From Thermotoga petrophila RKU-1 (lineage in GTDB: Bacteria; Thermotogota; Thermotogae; Thermotogales; Thermotogaceae), in the NCBI RefSeq assembly GCF_000016785.1, contig NC_009486.1, positions 1,178,001 through 1,242,000 on the forward strand: a stretch of 64,000 nt of DNA, in the 5' to 3' direction. This document shows positions 48,315 through 57,603 of the stretch, piece by piece (position 1 is the stretch's first letter; every line of letters begins with the position of its first letter). A program made the position numbers and the translations under genes. The notes under the pieces were generated by a model, which searched no databases, was not told the origin of the DNA, and saw only the letters and a program-made list of their open reading frames with translations.

Positions 48315-49546
48315 AGAAATTAGCGATAGAAATAGTCAAAAAATCCATAGAAGCGGTTTTTCCCGACAGAGCAGTGAAAGAAACGCTGCCGAAGTTGAAC
48401 CTCGATCGAGTGATTCTCGTTGCCGTTGGGAAAGCAGCGTGGCGAATGGCAAAAGCTGCTTATGAAGTTCTTGGGGAGAAGATAAGAAAAGGTGTGGTTG
48501 TAACAAAGTACGGCCACAGCGAAGGACTGATAGATGATTTTGAAATCTACGAGGCAGGCCATCCGGTTCCCGATGAAAACACCATAAAAGCCACCGAGAG
48601 AGTCCTCGAACTTGTTGATCAGCTGAATGAGAACGACACAGTCCTCTTTCTTCTTTCCGGAGGAGGTTCTTCCCTCTTCGAGTTGCCCGCGGAAGGAGTG
48701 TCTCTCGAAGAAATTCAAAAGCTAACCAGCGCTCTCTTGAAAAGTGGTGCAAGCATAGAAGAGATAAACACCGTGAGGAAACACCTGTCGCAGGTGAAAG
48801 GTGGTCGATTCGCGGAGAGGGTGTTTCCCGCTAAAGTCGTAGCGCTCGTCCTCTCCGATGTACTCGGTGACAGATTGGACGTGATAGCATCCGGTCCCGC
48901 ATGGCCAGACAACTCCACCTCTGAAGACGCTCTGAAAGTTCTGGAAAGGTATGGAATAGAAATCAGCGAATCGGTGAAAAGAGCGATCCTTCGAGAAACA
49001 CCGAAGCATCTATCGAACGTGGAGATAGATTTGATAGGAAACGTTCAAAAGGTGTGTGACGAAGCTAAAAAACTGGCAAAAGAAAAAGGGTTCAACGCGG
49101 AGATAATAACCACTTCTCTGGACTGCGAGGCCAGAGAAGCGGGAAGGTTCATAGCGAGCATCATGAAGGAGGTCAAGTTCAAAGACAGACCTCTGAAAAA
49201 ACCAGCCGCGTTGATCTTCGGTGGAGAAACGGTCGTTCATGTGAAAGGAAACGGCATCGGAGGAAGAAACCAAGAACTTGCTCTCTCGGCAGCGATAGCC
49301 CTCGAAGGGATAGAAGGAGTGATTCTGTGTTCAGCAGGAACAGATGGAACGGACGGCCCCACAGACGCAGCTGGAGGAATCGTGGATGGAAGCACGGCAA
49401 AAACGCTGAAAGCAATGGGAGAAGACCCCTACCAGTATCTGGAGAACAACGATTCGTACAACGCTCTGAAAAAATCTGGAGCGCTCTTGATAACAGGACC
49501 TACGGGAACGAACGTCAACGACTTGATAATAGGCCTCATCGTCTAG
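48293..49546 (+). CDS. Glycerate 2-kinase (MOFRL family)
   Basis: Phosphorylates D-glycerate to 2-phosphoglycerate. 417 residues: VAVGKAAWRMAKAA, GHPVPDENTIKAT, LFLLSGGGSSLFELPAEGV, VRKHLSQVKGGRFA, LSDVLGDRLDVIASGPAWPD and the C-terminal MOFRL domain with FGGETVVHVKGNGIGGRNQE and SAGTDGTDGPTDAAGG. TTG 48293 with GGAGG seven bases upstream; it overlaps the nitroreductase gene by 22 bases. Its end overlaps convergent comF by 11 bases. Confidence 0.94.
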   Translation: MFDPESLKKLAIEIVKKSIEAVFPDRAVKETLPKLNLDRVILVAVGKAAWRMAKAAYEVLGEKIRKGVVVTKYGHSEGLIDDFEIYEAGHPVPDENTIKATERVLELVDQLNENDTVLFLLSGGGSSLFELPAEGVSLEEIQKLTSALLKSGASIEEINTVRKHLSQVKGGRFAERVFPAKVVALVLSDVLGDRLDVIASGPAWPDNSTSEDALKVLERYGIEISESVKRAILRETPKHLSNVEIDLIGNVQKVCDEAKKLAKEKGFNAEIITTSLDCEAREAGRFIASIMKEVKFKDRPLKKPAALIFGGETVVHVKGNGIGGRNQELALSAAIALEGIEGVILCSAGTDGTDGPTDAAGGIVDGSTAKTLKAMGEDPYQYLENNDSYNALKKSGALLITGPTGTNVNDLIIGLIV

Positions 49547-50144
49547 TTTTCGCCAGAACATAAACGAAAACTTTGCTGACTCCATTCCTGAAAAGGGTTT
49601 CCACGCAGTCTCTTACACTGGTTCCCGTCGTCAAAACATCGTCTATCAGTATCACGTTCTGAGGAGGATCCTTCTTACAGATGAATCTTCCGGTTCTTTT
49701 CCTCTCTTCTTTGCTCTTTTCCACCTGTCTTCCTTCCGACACGTTTTCCAGAACAGCGTCAAACGGTATGCCCAACTCTTTGCTCATCCTCTTCGCTAAA
49801 AGCCTCATGTGATCGAAGCCTCTGTTTTCGAGAGAATCAAGCGAAGAAGGAACCCATGTGATGAGGTTGGCTTCTCTGGGAAAATAACTGTAAAGTTTCA
49901 GAAAAAGCTTCACCAATGTTCCGGAAAGAGAAACTTCACCATGATATTTGTAAAGCCTTATGATGCGTTCAATTTCATCCGTGTAGTCAGAGTACACAAA
50001 AAGCTCGTATTTTCTGTGAACTTCACGATAAAAAGAAGGTCCATTTTTGAGGACCTTCTCTTCGCAGTTCTCACACAAAGATCTGAGTGGTGACACTTCC
50101 TTGCCACAGAGAAGGCAGTTATTCTCAAAAAGATAGTTCAGCAC
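49536..50144 (-). CDS. comF: ComF-family phosphoribosyltransferase-like protein
   Basis: 202 residues. N-terminal four-cysteine zinc site (CLLCGKEV and LCENCEEK), middle domain with ITWVPSSLDSLENRGFDHMR, and PRPP-loop-like VILIDDVLTTGTSVRDCVE at the C-terminus. ComF proteins are needed for natural DNA uptake in competent bacteria; their reaction is not settled. GTG 50144 overlaps the stop of the PurH-like gene by 7 bases, so the two are coupled. Confidence 0.9.
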   Translation of the reverse strand: MLNYLFENNCLLCGKEVSPLRSLCENCEEKVLKNGPSFYREVHRKYELFVYSDYTDEIERIIRLYKYHGEVSLSGTLVKLFLKLYSYFPREANLITWVPSSLDSLENRGFDHMRLLAKRMSKELGIPFDAVLENVSEGRQVEKSKEERKRTGRFICKKDPPQNVILIDDVLTTGTSVRDCVETLFRNGVSKVFVYVLAKTRR

Positions 50145-51220
50145 CTTCTCCAGATTCTTCTCGAATCTATCCAGGATACCTTCTTTACCCCCTTTTGTTT
50201 CAGCTCGGCTTTCTCTTCATCAGAGATGGGAAAGTTGAACGCCACCTCCGTGCCCGAAAGGTCAATTTTCTCAAGGGCATTTATGACATCGCTTCTGTTC
50301 AGTTCCACAACGTGAAGGACGAGTTTTCCTTCTTTCGTCACAGCGCAGCTGTCGAAAACCGGGTGCATAGAGAGCACCTCTGTGAAGTCGTTTGTTGGAA
50401 CGGGTTCTCTCAGGTATCCAGACGCTCCCAAAAGAACGAGGCCCTCTTCTTGATGGAGCAAGTCCTTTATCCTCAAACCCTCCACATCACCTTCGAAATC
50501 CTCTGCCAGGATGAAGTCAAACTTCTTCTCTCCTCTGAACACACCTTTGAGTGCGAAAACACCACCCTCGATTTCTGGAAGATCACCCGTCGATGAAGCG
50601 TAAACGATCTTCCCGTTTTTAACCAGAACGCACGCTTTCTGGGGCAGGAACCTTATCAGATGCGAAGCGAGACCGATATCCTCAACCAGTTCTGGAGGAA
50701 TGCTCACTGGCAGGAGACTGACAGGCGCTTTGATACCCTCTTGTAACCTTTCCAGGACGATTGCTTTCCAATCCTTTATGAAAAATAGATCAGACAGGCT
50801 CTCAAGAACTTCGGAATGAACTTTCAAAAAATGTGCAAGCCCTTTGAGAAGAAGGTACCTCCTAGTTTGAAGGGAAACGTCCCCCGCTCTTTCTATCTCA
50901 GAGAAGGTGAGTTTCAAATCTTCCAAAGTGGTCACCACAAGCTTTTCACGATAATTCTTGATCGCCTTTAGGAAAAGGAGAGTTCTGTTCTCATCGATGG
51001 TCGAAAGTATCTTTTCCTCTCGTTTCTCGGAAGGCAAATCTCTCCAGTTCAGATAAAGAAGATCGAAGTCGTCTCTTTCAAACGGTCTTATCCTGGGGAT
51101 TCTATCTTTGAGAATCTCGAAGCAATCGTTATCAGCGAAGATTTCGTATGTTTCATCGAGTCTATCGAGAATTTCGATCAGTTCGTCTTCGAATCTGGAG
51201 ACACTCAGAAGGATTCTCAC
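50138..51220 (-). CDS. Degenerate PurH-like (IMP cyclohydrolase domain) protein
   Basis: 360 residues. The first 150 follow PurH: MRILLSVSRFEDELIEILDR (like ALISVSDKTG), FDLLYLNWRDLPSEK (like LVVVNLYPFEET), LFLKAIKNYREKLVVTTLED (like LRAAAKNFxxVTVVVDPxDY) and VSLQTRRYLLLKGLAH (like LxTRRxLAxKAF). The catalytic signatures of both PurH activities (KT/ES-type loop, AICAR-binding CKHANPCG, RYGENPHQ) are absent. The rest is divergent with no motif I recognise. So a probable non-enzymatic or re-purposed paralogue. Placed between a YkuK-like gene and comF. Confidence 0.65.
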   Translation of the reverse strand: MRILLSVSRFEDELIEILDRLDETYEIFADNDCFEILKDRIPRIRPFERDDFDLLYLNWRDLPSEKREEKILSTIDENRTLLFLKAIKNYREKLVVTTLEDLKLTFSEIERAGDVSLQTRRYLLLKGLAHFLKVHSEVLESLSDLFFIKDWKAIVLERLQEGIKAPVSLLPVSIPPELVEDIGLASHLIRFLPQKACVLVKNGKIVYASSTGDLPEIEGGVFALKGVFRGEKKFDFILAEDFEGDVEGLRIKDLLHQEEGLVLLGASGYLREPVPTNDFTEVLSMHPVFDSCAVTKEGKLVLHVVELNRSDVINALEKIDLSGTEVAFNFPISDEEKAELKQKGVKKVSWIDSRRIWRRC

Positions 51221-51232
51221 AACTATACCTCC

Positions 51233-51676
51233 CTATTTGGTGTGTTTATGCGCAATTTTCGTGGCGGCGAACGAATCAGGTTTTATCTGATAGGGGTACC
51301 CAACCCCCTTCACGTAACCTATCACACTGGACACGAGATCTTTTGTGAGACCTTCGTAACCTATGTCGAGGTGCACAACAGGTTTTCCCAGCTTCAATAT
51401 CTCCTCTACGAATCTTGCCATCTCGAGACTCATCTCCGCTTCTTTGAAGATCCTCGAATACAGATCTTTTCCATTTCCGTCCCTGTACACCGTGTAAAAG
51501 TAAGTGGCACCGCTCCCAAAACGATACACAACAAGTGCCGTGGCGTATATCACTTTCCCGTCCTTCACATCACTGTCCGTCCCGACGAACACGCTGTATT
51601 TGTATCCTTCTGTGAACTTTTTTATGAGCTCTCGAACCGTTCTGTAATCCACTTTTCCCCAGGTTGGACTCTTCAA
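51233..51676 (-). CDS. YkuK-like (DUF458) RNase H-fold protein
   Basis: 147 residues with the pattern YSVFVGTDSDVKDGKVIYAT followed by ALVVYRFGSGATYFY and VVHLDIGYEGLTKDLVSSV, matching the DUF458 family, whose fold resembles RNase H. Asp residues in GTDSD and HLDIG could bind metal, but nuclease activity is unproven. TTG 51676 is the only in-frame start; the strong AGGAGGTGG is 16 bases upstream, unusually far. Confidence 0.8.
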   Translation of the reverse strand: MKSPTWGKVDYRTVRELIKKFTEGYKYSVFVGTDSDVKDGKVIYATALVVYRFGSGATYFYTVYRDGNGKDLYSRIFKEAEMSLEMARFVEEILKLGKPVVHLDIGYEGLTKDLVSSVIGYVKGVGYPYQIKPDSFAATKIAHKHTK

Positions 51677-51686
51677 ATAACGGAAC

Positions 51687-52832
51687 CTACCACCTCCTGT
51701 AGACTACCAACGGCACCACCAGTTCCTGATAAGAAAGACTCCCGTGCCTTCCAGACAAGCTCTCTTCCTTTCCTGTGTATCTGTAATTGAAAGAAAAAGT
51801 CTCCCTTGTTATCAGAACAGCGTCTCCCACTCTGCTGAAAAATTCTGGATGCTTTCTTCCAGTTCCAAAAAGATGGACGAAATCTTTTGGATCGAGAAAA
51901 ACGGCAAAATCTCCGTATTTCTCCTTAAGATATTCTATCAAAGCTCTCTTTTTTTTCGTATAAAGAAACATCATTCTCTGTTCTCCAGCGGGGGGTCTGT
52001 CGAGAAACCTCATAACTTCAGAAGAAAAATTCCACCATATTTCGTTGTCTTGAGGTGTCGAAATCTGTCCGTGGTCACTCACGAGGAAAAAGAGCGTATC
52101 CTGCTTCAACCTGCGGAGAAGTTCGGACTTCAAGATCCTGTAAATCCATCTTAGCTCTCTGATGTACTCTCTTCCAACACCGTTTTTGTGCGCTATCGAA
52201 TCCAACGTTGGCCAGTAGATGAAAACCAGCGTTCTGTCGTGTTTTTCAAGCACTTCAAGAGTTCTTTCGATCATATCCCCAAAACTCGAAAAACCGATCT
52301 GCTCCGATCCCTGGGACATTATTCTGGAAAAACCCGTTCCCAGAAGATACCTTGGAATAAGAAAGAAGCTCTTCACTTTGCTCTGAAGTCTCTGAAAGAT
52401 AGTGGTGAACTTGAAATCGTGAAACCTGAGCACGCTGTCTCTGGGAAGGCCCGGAGGAGACATCTCTATCATGTTCACAAGGCTTCCCACTTCTCTGAGA
52501 TAAAGAATGTAACCTAAAAAACCGTGTTCTAGCGGTGTGAGAGCAGAGTAGAGACTGGGAAGAGCAGCAGCGGTGGTGGTTGGGAAAACAGCCGAACAGG
52601 GAAAAACCTGAACATCGTCATCATGAATCGTGTCCGAAAAGATCTCAAAACTGAGGCCGTCTATTACCATAACGATCACTTTTCTCACGTTTTCAAGAAC
52701 TCGCTTGGGGAACCTGAAAGGCCTATGTAGTGGTTTTTCGTCGAACAACTCGAGAATCGAATTTGAAAAATTGACGATAGAGTTCTCATAATCCGGCCAG
52801 AAAAGACCTTCATCCAGTTTTTTGAGCTCCAT
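51687..52832 (-). CDS. Type I phosphodiesterase / nucleotide pyrophosphatase-fold protein
   Basis: 381 residues of the alkaline-phosphatase superfamily: VIVMVIDGLSFEIF (metal Asp), FPCSAVFPTTTAAALPSLYS (nucleophile Thr/Ser), YWPTLDSIAHKNG (Asp and His), LVSDHGQIST (Asp-His) and a late GRHGSLS (His). All metal ligands of the superfamily appear to be in place. Substrate unknown. No signal peptide in the form starting at ATG 52832, which has AGAGGAACGGA upstream, so cytoplasmic. First gene of the minus operon toward comF. Confidence 0.85.
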   Translation of the reverse strand: MELKKLDEGLFWPDYENSIVNFSNSILELFDEKPLHRPFRFPKRVLENVRKVIVMVIDGLSFEIFSDTIHDDDVQVFPCSAVFPTTTAAALPSLYSALTPLEHGFLGYILYLREVGSLVNMIEMSPPGLPRDSVLRFHDFKFTTIFQRLQSKVKSFFLIPRYLLGTGFSRIMSQGSEQIGFSSFGDMIERTLEVLEKHDRTLVFIYWPTLDSIAHKNGVGREYIRELRWIYRILKSELLRRLKQDTLFFLVSDHGQISTPQDNEIWWNFSSEVMRFLDRPPAGEQRMMFLYTKKKRALIEYLKEKYGDFAVFLDPKDFVHLFGTGRKHPEFFSRVGDAVLITRETFSFNYRYTGKEESLSGRHGSLSYQELVVPLVVYRRW

Positions 52833-52858
52833 TCCGTTCCTCTTTCCTCCCTTTCGTG

Positions 52859-52867
52859 TGGTAAGAT
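52859..52867 (+). promoter_or_regulatory. Extended -10 promoter of the NtrC-like gene
   Basis: TG-G-TAAGAT (52859-52867) lies 36 bases before the GTG start in a 70-base divergent gap. No -35 box matches at 16-18 bases, as is allowed for extended -10 promoters. Confidence 0.45.
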
Positions 52868-52902
52868 TTGAAACGGAAGCAACGGACAACGGGGCTGATA
52901 CC

Positions 52903-53886
52903 GTGTTGAGGGTCCTCATCAGAAAGGATATTGTCAACACCTTCAAAGATATGATATCAGAGATATCCCACGATGTGATCTGGGACCTGTACGAAGGAGA
53001 AGACTACAGAGACAAGATCCTTGCCGAAAAGTGGGATGTAGTTTTCGGTGAAAAAATTCTGGAAATGGAAGACACCCTTTTTGTCCAGTCTTTGAGGGAG
53101 CTGGAACTTGCCTTGAAGTACGCGGCTGCCAGAAAGGATCTTGAAACCATCAAGGCAAGATTCAACCTTTTACTCTACACCCCAGAGCTTCAGGGAGCCA
53201 AGATAAAGGAAATTCTGTTCCGAGTTTTGAAATTTTACAACTCTTTTTCAATTTTTGCGCTGGTTTCAGAGAAAGGAGTTCACAGGCACGCGTACGCAGA
53301 TTTTGTAACGGGTGGAAATTATCTTTCTCTCACCTATCATGAAGATCTTCCGCTGAACATAAATTCGCACACTGTTTTCATCGACGATGTGCCTCCAGAT
53401 TTCTCGCCTGCTGGCCTTGGTGGCAGAAAGATAATACTGGGAATGGACAGCACACCGAAAAACAACATCCCCTTCGTCGAAATACCGCCTTTGAGAGAAA
53501 GAAAGATGGATATCCCCTACATGCTTGACGGGGTCATAAAGTCTCTTCAGTTCCAGGGGAAAACGGTGAAAATCGATGACGATCTGACAAAGCTCCTGAT
53601 AGAGTACCACTGGCCCGGGAACACACAGGAATTTCTCGAGAAGGTCTATGAAATAATTACTCTGGAGAATCCCATCGATCAGGCGATGAAAATTGCCAGC
53701 GGAATCGATGAGATAAAAGGTCTGAACCTGAAGGAATTTGTTGACTCTCTGGTTGAATTCGTGGAAAAAAAGGTCATAAAGAAAGCCCTCGAGGAAAACG
53801 AGGGCAATCGAAAGAAAGTGTGTGAAGTTCTGAATATGAACTACAAGACCCTGTCTTACAAGATGAAGAAATACGGCTTAACCTGA
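52903..53886 (+). CDS. Degenerate NtrC-type (sigma-54 activator-like) regulator
   Basis: 327 residues from GTG 52903. It keeps the rear half of an NtrC-type AAA+ module: VFIDDVPPDFS (weak Walker B), IPFVEIPPLRERKMDIPYML and LIEYHWPGNTQEFLEKVYEI, then a Fis-type helix-turn-helix IKKALEENEGNRKKVCEVLN / MNYKTLSYKMKKYG. The Walker A and the sigma-54 contact loop GAFTGA are missing, so it cannot act as a classical activator; a DNA-binding regulator is likely. The first 130 residues are unfamiliar. Its 3' end overlaps prfB tail to tail by 9 bases. Confidence 0.8.
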   Translation: MLRVLIRKDIVNTFKDMISEISHDVIWDLYEGEDYRDKILAEKWDVVFGEKILEMEDTLFVQSLRELELALKYAAARKDLETIKARFNLLLYTPELQGAKIKEILFRVLKFYNSFSIFALVSEKGVHRHAYADFVTGGNYLSLTYHEDLPLNINSHTVFIDDVPPDFSPAGLGGRKIILGMDSTPKNNIPFVEIPPLRERKMDIPYMLDGVIKSLQFQGKTVKIDDDLTKLLIEYHWPGNTQEFLEKVYEIITLENPIDQAMKIASGIDEIKGLNLKEFVDSLVEFVEKKVIKKALEENEGNRKKVCEVLNMNYKTLSYKMKKYGLT

Positions 53887-54981
53887 TCGGCGTGCAAAAT
53901 AGACCAGTTCAGCTTCTATGAACATGTCTATATCTCCATCCATAACGGCGTCAACGTTTGCCGTTTCTACTCCGGTTCTGTGATCCTTGACCATCGTGTA
54001 CGGATGAAAAACGTAAGATCTTATCTGGTTTCCCCAGGAAATGTCTTTGAGCTCTCCCTGAATCTCCTGTATTTCTCTTTGCTTTTTTTCCATCTCGAGT
54101 TGGTACAGTTTCGCCTTGAGTATCTTCAGCGCGGTTTGTTTGTTCTGGTGCTGCGATCTTTCGTTTTGACAGGAGACCACAATCCCAGTTGGCAGATGCG
54201 TGATTCTCACGGCAGATTCGGTTTTGTTGACGTACTGTCCACCGTGTCCAGAAGCTCTGAAGGTTTCTATCTTTAGATCTTCCGGTCTGATCTCTATATC
54301 CACGTCGTCATCTATTTCCGGAATCACATTCACAGAGGCGAAAGAAGTGTGCCTTCTTCTGGCCGCGTCGAAGGGTGAGATCCTGACCAGTCTGTGAACA
54401 CCGGATTCGTGTTTCAAGTAACCGTAAGCGTATTCACCTTTTATGAGAATCGTGGCATCCTTGATACCGGCCTCTTCTCCCGGTTGGAACTCCACAATCT
54501 CAACATCGAAACCTTTTCTCTCTGCCCACCTCATGTACATTCTGAGAAGCATCTGCGCCCAGTCTTGAGACTCGGTACCACCCGCACCTGGATGGACCGA
54601 CAGATAAGCGTTGTTCGGATCGTATTTTCCGTTCAGAATGATCTCAAGTTCCAGTTTTTTGACGGCACCTTCCAGCTCCTGAACTATTTCTTCCACGTGC
54701 TGAGCCATCTCCTGATCCTCGTCGGAAAGTTCTATGGCAACTTCCAGATCTTCGAACAGAGATCTCACTCTCTTCAAATCTTCAGAGATGTTCTTCAACC
54801 TCTTCAGTTTCTGGGTGTACTCACGCGCCTTTTTTTGATCATCCCATACCGATGGATCTGTGAGCTTTTTTTCTATTTCTTCGATTTCCCTGTCAACTTC
54901 ATTTTCATTAACCACAGAAAGTATGTCCTTATACTTTTTTTCAAGTTCCTCCATCCTTGTTCTGGTCTCAAAACTGATCAT
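53878..54981 (-). CDS. prfB: Peptide chain release factor 2
   Basis: Terminates at UGA and UAA. 367 residues: codon-recognition loop RISPFDAARRRHTSFAS with the RF2 tripeptide SPF, and the GGQ loop ASGHGGQYVNKTESAVRI. The gene is one open frame; the programmed +1 frameshift found near codon 25 in many bacteria is absent. ATG 54981 has AGAGGTG six bases upstream; GTG 54990, overlapping the secA stop, is the alternative. Confidence 0.95.
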   Translation of the reverse strand: MISFETRTRMEELEKKYKDILSVVNENEVDREIEEIEKKLTDPSVWDDQKKAREYTQKLKRLKNISEDLKRVRSLFEDLEVAIELSDEDQEMAQHVEEIVQELEGAVKKLELEIILNGKYDPNNAYLSVHPGAGGTESQDWAQMLLRMYMRWAERKGFDVEIVEFQPGEEAGIKDATILIKGEYAYGYLKHESGVHRLVRISPFDAARRRHTSFASVNVIPEIDDDVDIEIRPEDLKIETFRASGHGGQYVNKTESAVRITHLPTGIVVSCQNERSQHQNKQTALKILKAKLYQLEMEKKQREIQEIQGELKDISWGNQIRSYVFHPYTMVKDHRTGVETANVDAVMDGDIDMFIEAELVYFARRSG

Positions 54982-54986
54982 ACCCA

Positions 54987-57602
54987 TCACCTCTTCACTC
55001 TTATTCTACCAAAGCTGTGCAGTCCATCTTTTTTCTTTTTCTTTTCTGTGGCTCTTCTCATCGCTCTGTTCACAAGATTGAATTCTTCATGCACGAGTCT
55101 TATTTTACCAAGTTCTTCTTTGGCCTCTTTTTCATCCTTTTCCGAGACTTTAACAACTCTGAGGACGTAGTTGGCTATCGTATCGTTTATTCTCCTCATC
55201 ATTTCATCGAACATGTAGTACGTTTCCTTTTTGAATTCAACGATAGGATCTTTCTGACCGTAAGACCTCAGCTGAACGGCTTCCTTAACGTGCTCTACCT
55301 CTTCCAGGTATCTTCTCCAGTGATCGTCTATTATTCTGAGCATCAGGAATCTGATCACTTTCCTGTAATCCTCGCCTATTTCCTGCTTCTTTCTCTGATA
55401 TTCCTCCCAAAGTCTGTTGAACAGGTAATCGTGAAGTTCTTCAGAAGAACTGAATTGCTTTTCGTCCAGGTCGAACAAACCAGCCGGGAAGAAAGAAAGA
55501 GAATTCTTGAGGCTTTCGATATCCCAATTTTTCCCGGAACAGAACTCCTCAACCCTTGTGCTGACAACATCTTCGAAGATATCCTTCAGATATTCGTCGT
55601 AGTCTTTTTCGAGAAGGATCTGATCGCGAAGCGAGTACACTGCTCTTCTTTGTTTGTCGAGGACATCATCCATTTCCATCAAGGTTTTTCTTATCGAGAA
55701 GTTGATACCCTCAACCTTCTTCTGAATGTTTTCGATGAGCTTTGAAAGCATCGGATGCTGTATAGGCTGTCCTTCCTCTATTTTGAGTATGTTCATCACT
55801 TTTCCAATCTGTTCACTACCGAAGATTCTCAGAAGATCGTCTTCGAGAGAGAGGAAGAAGATGGACTCTCCCGGATCTCCTTGCCTACCGGCACGTCCTC
55901 TCAGCTGATTATCGATTCTTCTGCTCTCGTGTCTTTCCGTTCCTATGATGCACAGTCCTCCAAGTTCCGCCACTCCTGGTCCGAGTTTTATATCTGTTCC
56001 TCTCCCAGCCATGTTGGTGGCGATCGTCACCATGCCTTTTTGCCCGGCTTTGGCGACGATCTCAGCTTCTTTTTCATGGTATTTCGCGTTCAAAACTTGA
56101 TGGGGGATACCTTTCTTTTTCAGCATGGAACTGAGAAGTTCGCTCTTTTCGATGGAGGTTGTTCCGACAAGAACTGGCTGACCTTTTTTATAGCGCTTTT
56201 CGATTTCTTCCACGATCTTTTCGTACTTTTCTTTCTGAGTCCTGAAGACCAGATCATCGTGGTCCTTTCTTATCATGGGCTTGTGAGTGGGAATAACCAC
56301 CACTTCCATACCGTAAACCTGTACGAATTCGCTTTCCTCTGTTTTGGCTGTTCCCGTCATACCGGCGAGCTTTTCGTACATTCTGAAGTAATTCTGAAAG
56401 GTAATCGTCGCGTAGGTGATGGATTCTTCCTTTATGGGTACTCCTTCTTTGGCTTCGATAGCCTGGTGGAGCCCTCCACTGTAGCGTCTGCCAGGCAGCA
56501 GTCTTCCCGTGAACTCGTCAACGATAATAACTTCACCGTTCATGACGACGTAATCGACATCCTTCTTGAACAGGTGCAGCGCTTTCAAGGCATTTATAAG
56601 ATGGTAGAGAAGAGACACGTTTCCCGGATCGTAAAGGTTTTCGACACCGATGATCTTCTCCGCTTTCGCCACACCCTCTTCGGTGAGAATGATGGTCCTC
56701 GCTTTTTCATCTACCGTGAAGTCCTTATCTTTAACAAACTTCTTAGCGATCTGAGCGAATCTCCTGTACACAGAAGGACTCTCTTTGGAGGGACCGGAGA
56801 TGATCAGTGGGGTCCTTGCTTCGTCTATGAGTACGCTGTCGGCTTCGTCCACAATGGCGTAGAAGTGGCCTCTCTGCACCTTATCGTTGTAATCGAGAAC
56901 GAGGTTATCCCTCAGGTAATCGAAGCCGAATTCGTTGTTCGTGCCGTAGGTAACGTCACACAGATAGGCTTCCTTCCTGGTTATCTCTTTGAGTTCCACC
57001 TGGAAAGCCTCAACGGCTTCTTTGTTCATAGATTCCTCTTTCAAAACTTCTCCGTTGAACCCATCAGGCCAGACACTCCAGTTTTCCTCTATTGCTTTTC
57101 TGGCGAGATCAGGGTTTTTCCACACCACCTCGTACGACTTTCCCAGAGAATTTATCACACCCACTCTCAAACCGAGAAAGAGATACACGGGTCCCATCCA
57201 GAGCGCATCTCTTCTGGCCAGATAGTCGTTGACCGTGACCAGATGAACACCCTTTCCGATGAGAGCGTTCAGATAAATCGGCATGGTGGCGGCGAGGGTT
57301 TTTCCTTCACCGGTCTTCATCTCGGCCACTTTTCCTTCATGGAGCGCTATACCACCCATCACCTGGACATCGAAAGGCCTCATTCCGAGCGTTCTTCGTG
57401 CTGCTTCTCTAACCAGGGCGAACGCTTCAAAAAGGTGTTCATCGGCGTCCTCAAAGGAATTCACTTTTTCCTTCAGCACCATGGAAAGTCTTATCAGCTC
57501 GCTGTTTTTCTTCGAGCGTAGATCGGACTCTATTTGGTTTATTTTTGAGACCATCTTCGCGTATTTTTTCAAAATGCGCTTGTTCTTATCGAAGAGTATC
57601 AT
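54987..57602 (-). CDS. secA: Preprotein translocase ATPase SecA
   Basis: Motor for Sec-dependent export. 871 residues: Walker [26 protein letters not shown], Walker B region [46 protein letters not shown] and [19 protein letters not shown]. The C-terminus ends [16 protein letters not shown] without the zinc-binding CxCxSGxxxxxCC(H) tail used for SecB, and no SecB is expected. ATG 57602 has GGAGGTAATG upstream, one base after the preceding stop. Confidence 0.97.
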   Translation of the reverse strand: MILFDKNKRILKKYAKMVSKINQIESDLRSKKNSELIRLSMVLKEKVNSFEDADEHLFEAFALVREAARRTLGMRPFDVQVMGGIALHEGKVAEMKTGEGKTLAATMPIYLNALIGKGVHLVTVNDYLARRDALWMGPVYLFLGLRVGVINSLGKSYEVVWKNPDLARKAIEENWSVWPDGFNGEVLKEESMNKEAVEAFQVELKEITRKEAYLCDVTYGTNNEFGFDYLRDNLVLDYNDKVQRGHFYAIVDEADSVLIDEARTPLIISGPSKESPSVYRRFAQIAKKFVKDKDFTVDEKARTIILTEEGVAKAEKIIGVENLYDPGNVSLLYHLINALKALHLFKKDVDYVVMNGEVIIVDEFTGRLLPGRRYSGGLHQAIEAKEGVPIKEESITYATITFQNYFRMYEKLAGMTGTAKTEESEFVQVYGMEVVVIPTHKPMIRKDHDDLVFRTQKEKYEKIVEEIEKRYKKGQPVLVGTTSIEKSELLSSMLKKKGIPHQVLNAKYHEKEAEIVAKAGQKGMVTIATNMAGRGTDIKLGPGVAELGGLCIIGTERHESRRIDNQLRGRAGRQGDPGESIFFLSLEDDLLRIFGSEQIGKVMNILKIEEGQPIQHPMLSKLIENIQKKVEGINFSIRKTLMEMDDVLDKQRRAVYSLRDQILLEKDYDEYLKDIFEDVVSTRVEEFCSGKNWDIESLKNSLSFFPAGLFDLDEKQFSSSEELHDYLFNRLWEEYQRKKQEIGEDYRKVIRFLMLRIIDDHWRRYLEEVEHVKEAVQLRSYGQKDPIVEFKKETYYMFDEMMRRINDTIANYVLRVVKVSEKDEKEAKEELGKIRLVHEEFNLVNRAMRRATEKKKKKDGLHSFGRIRVKR

Positions 57603-57603
57603 T

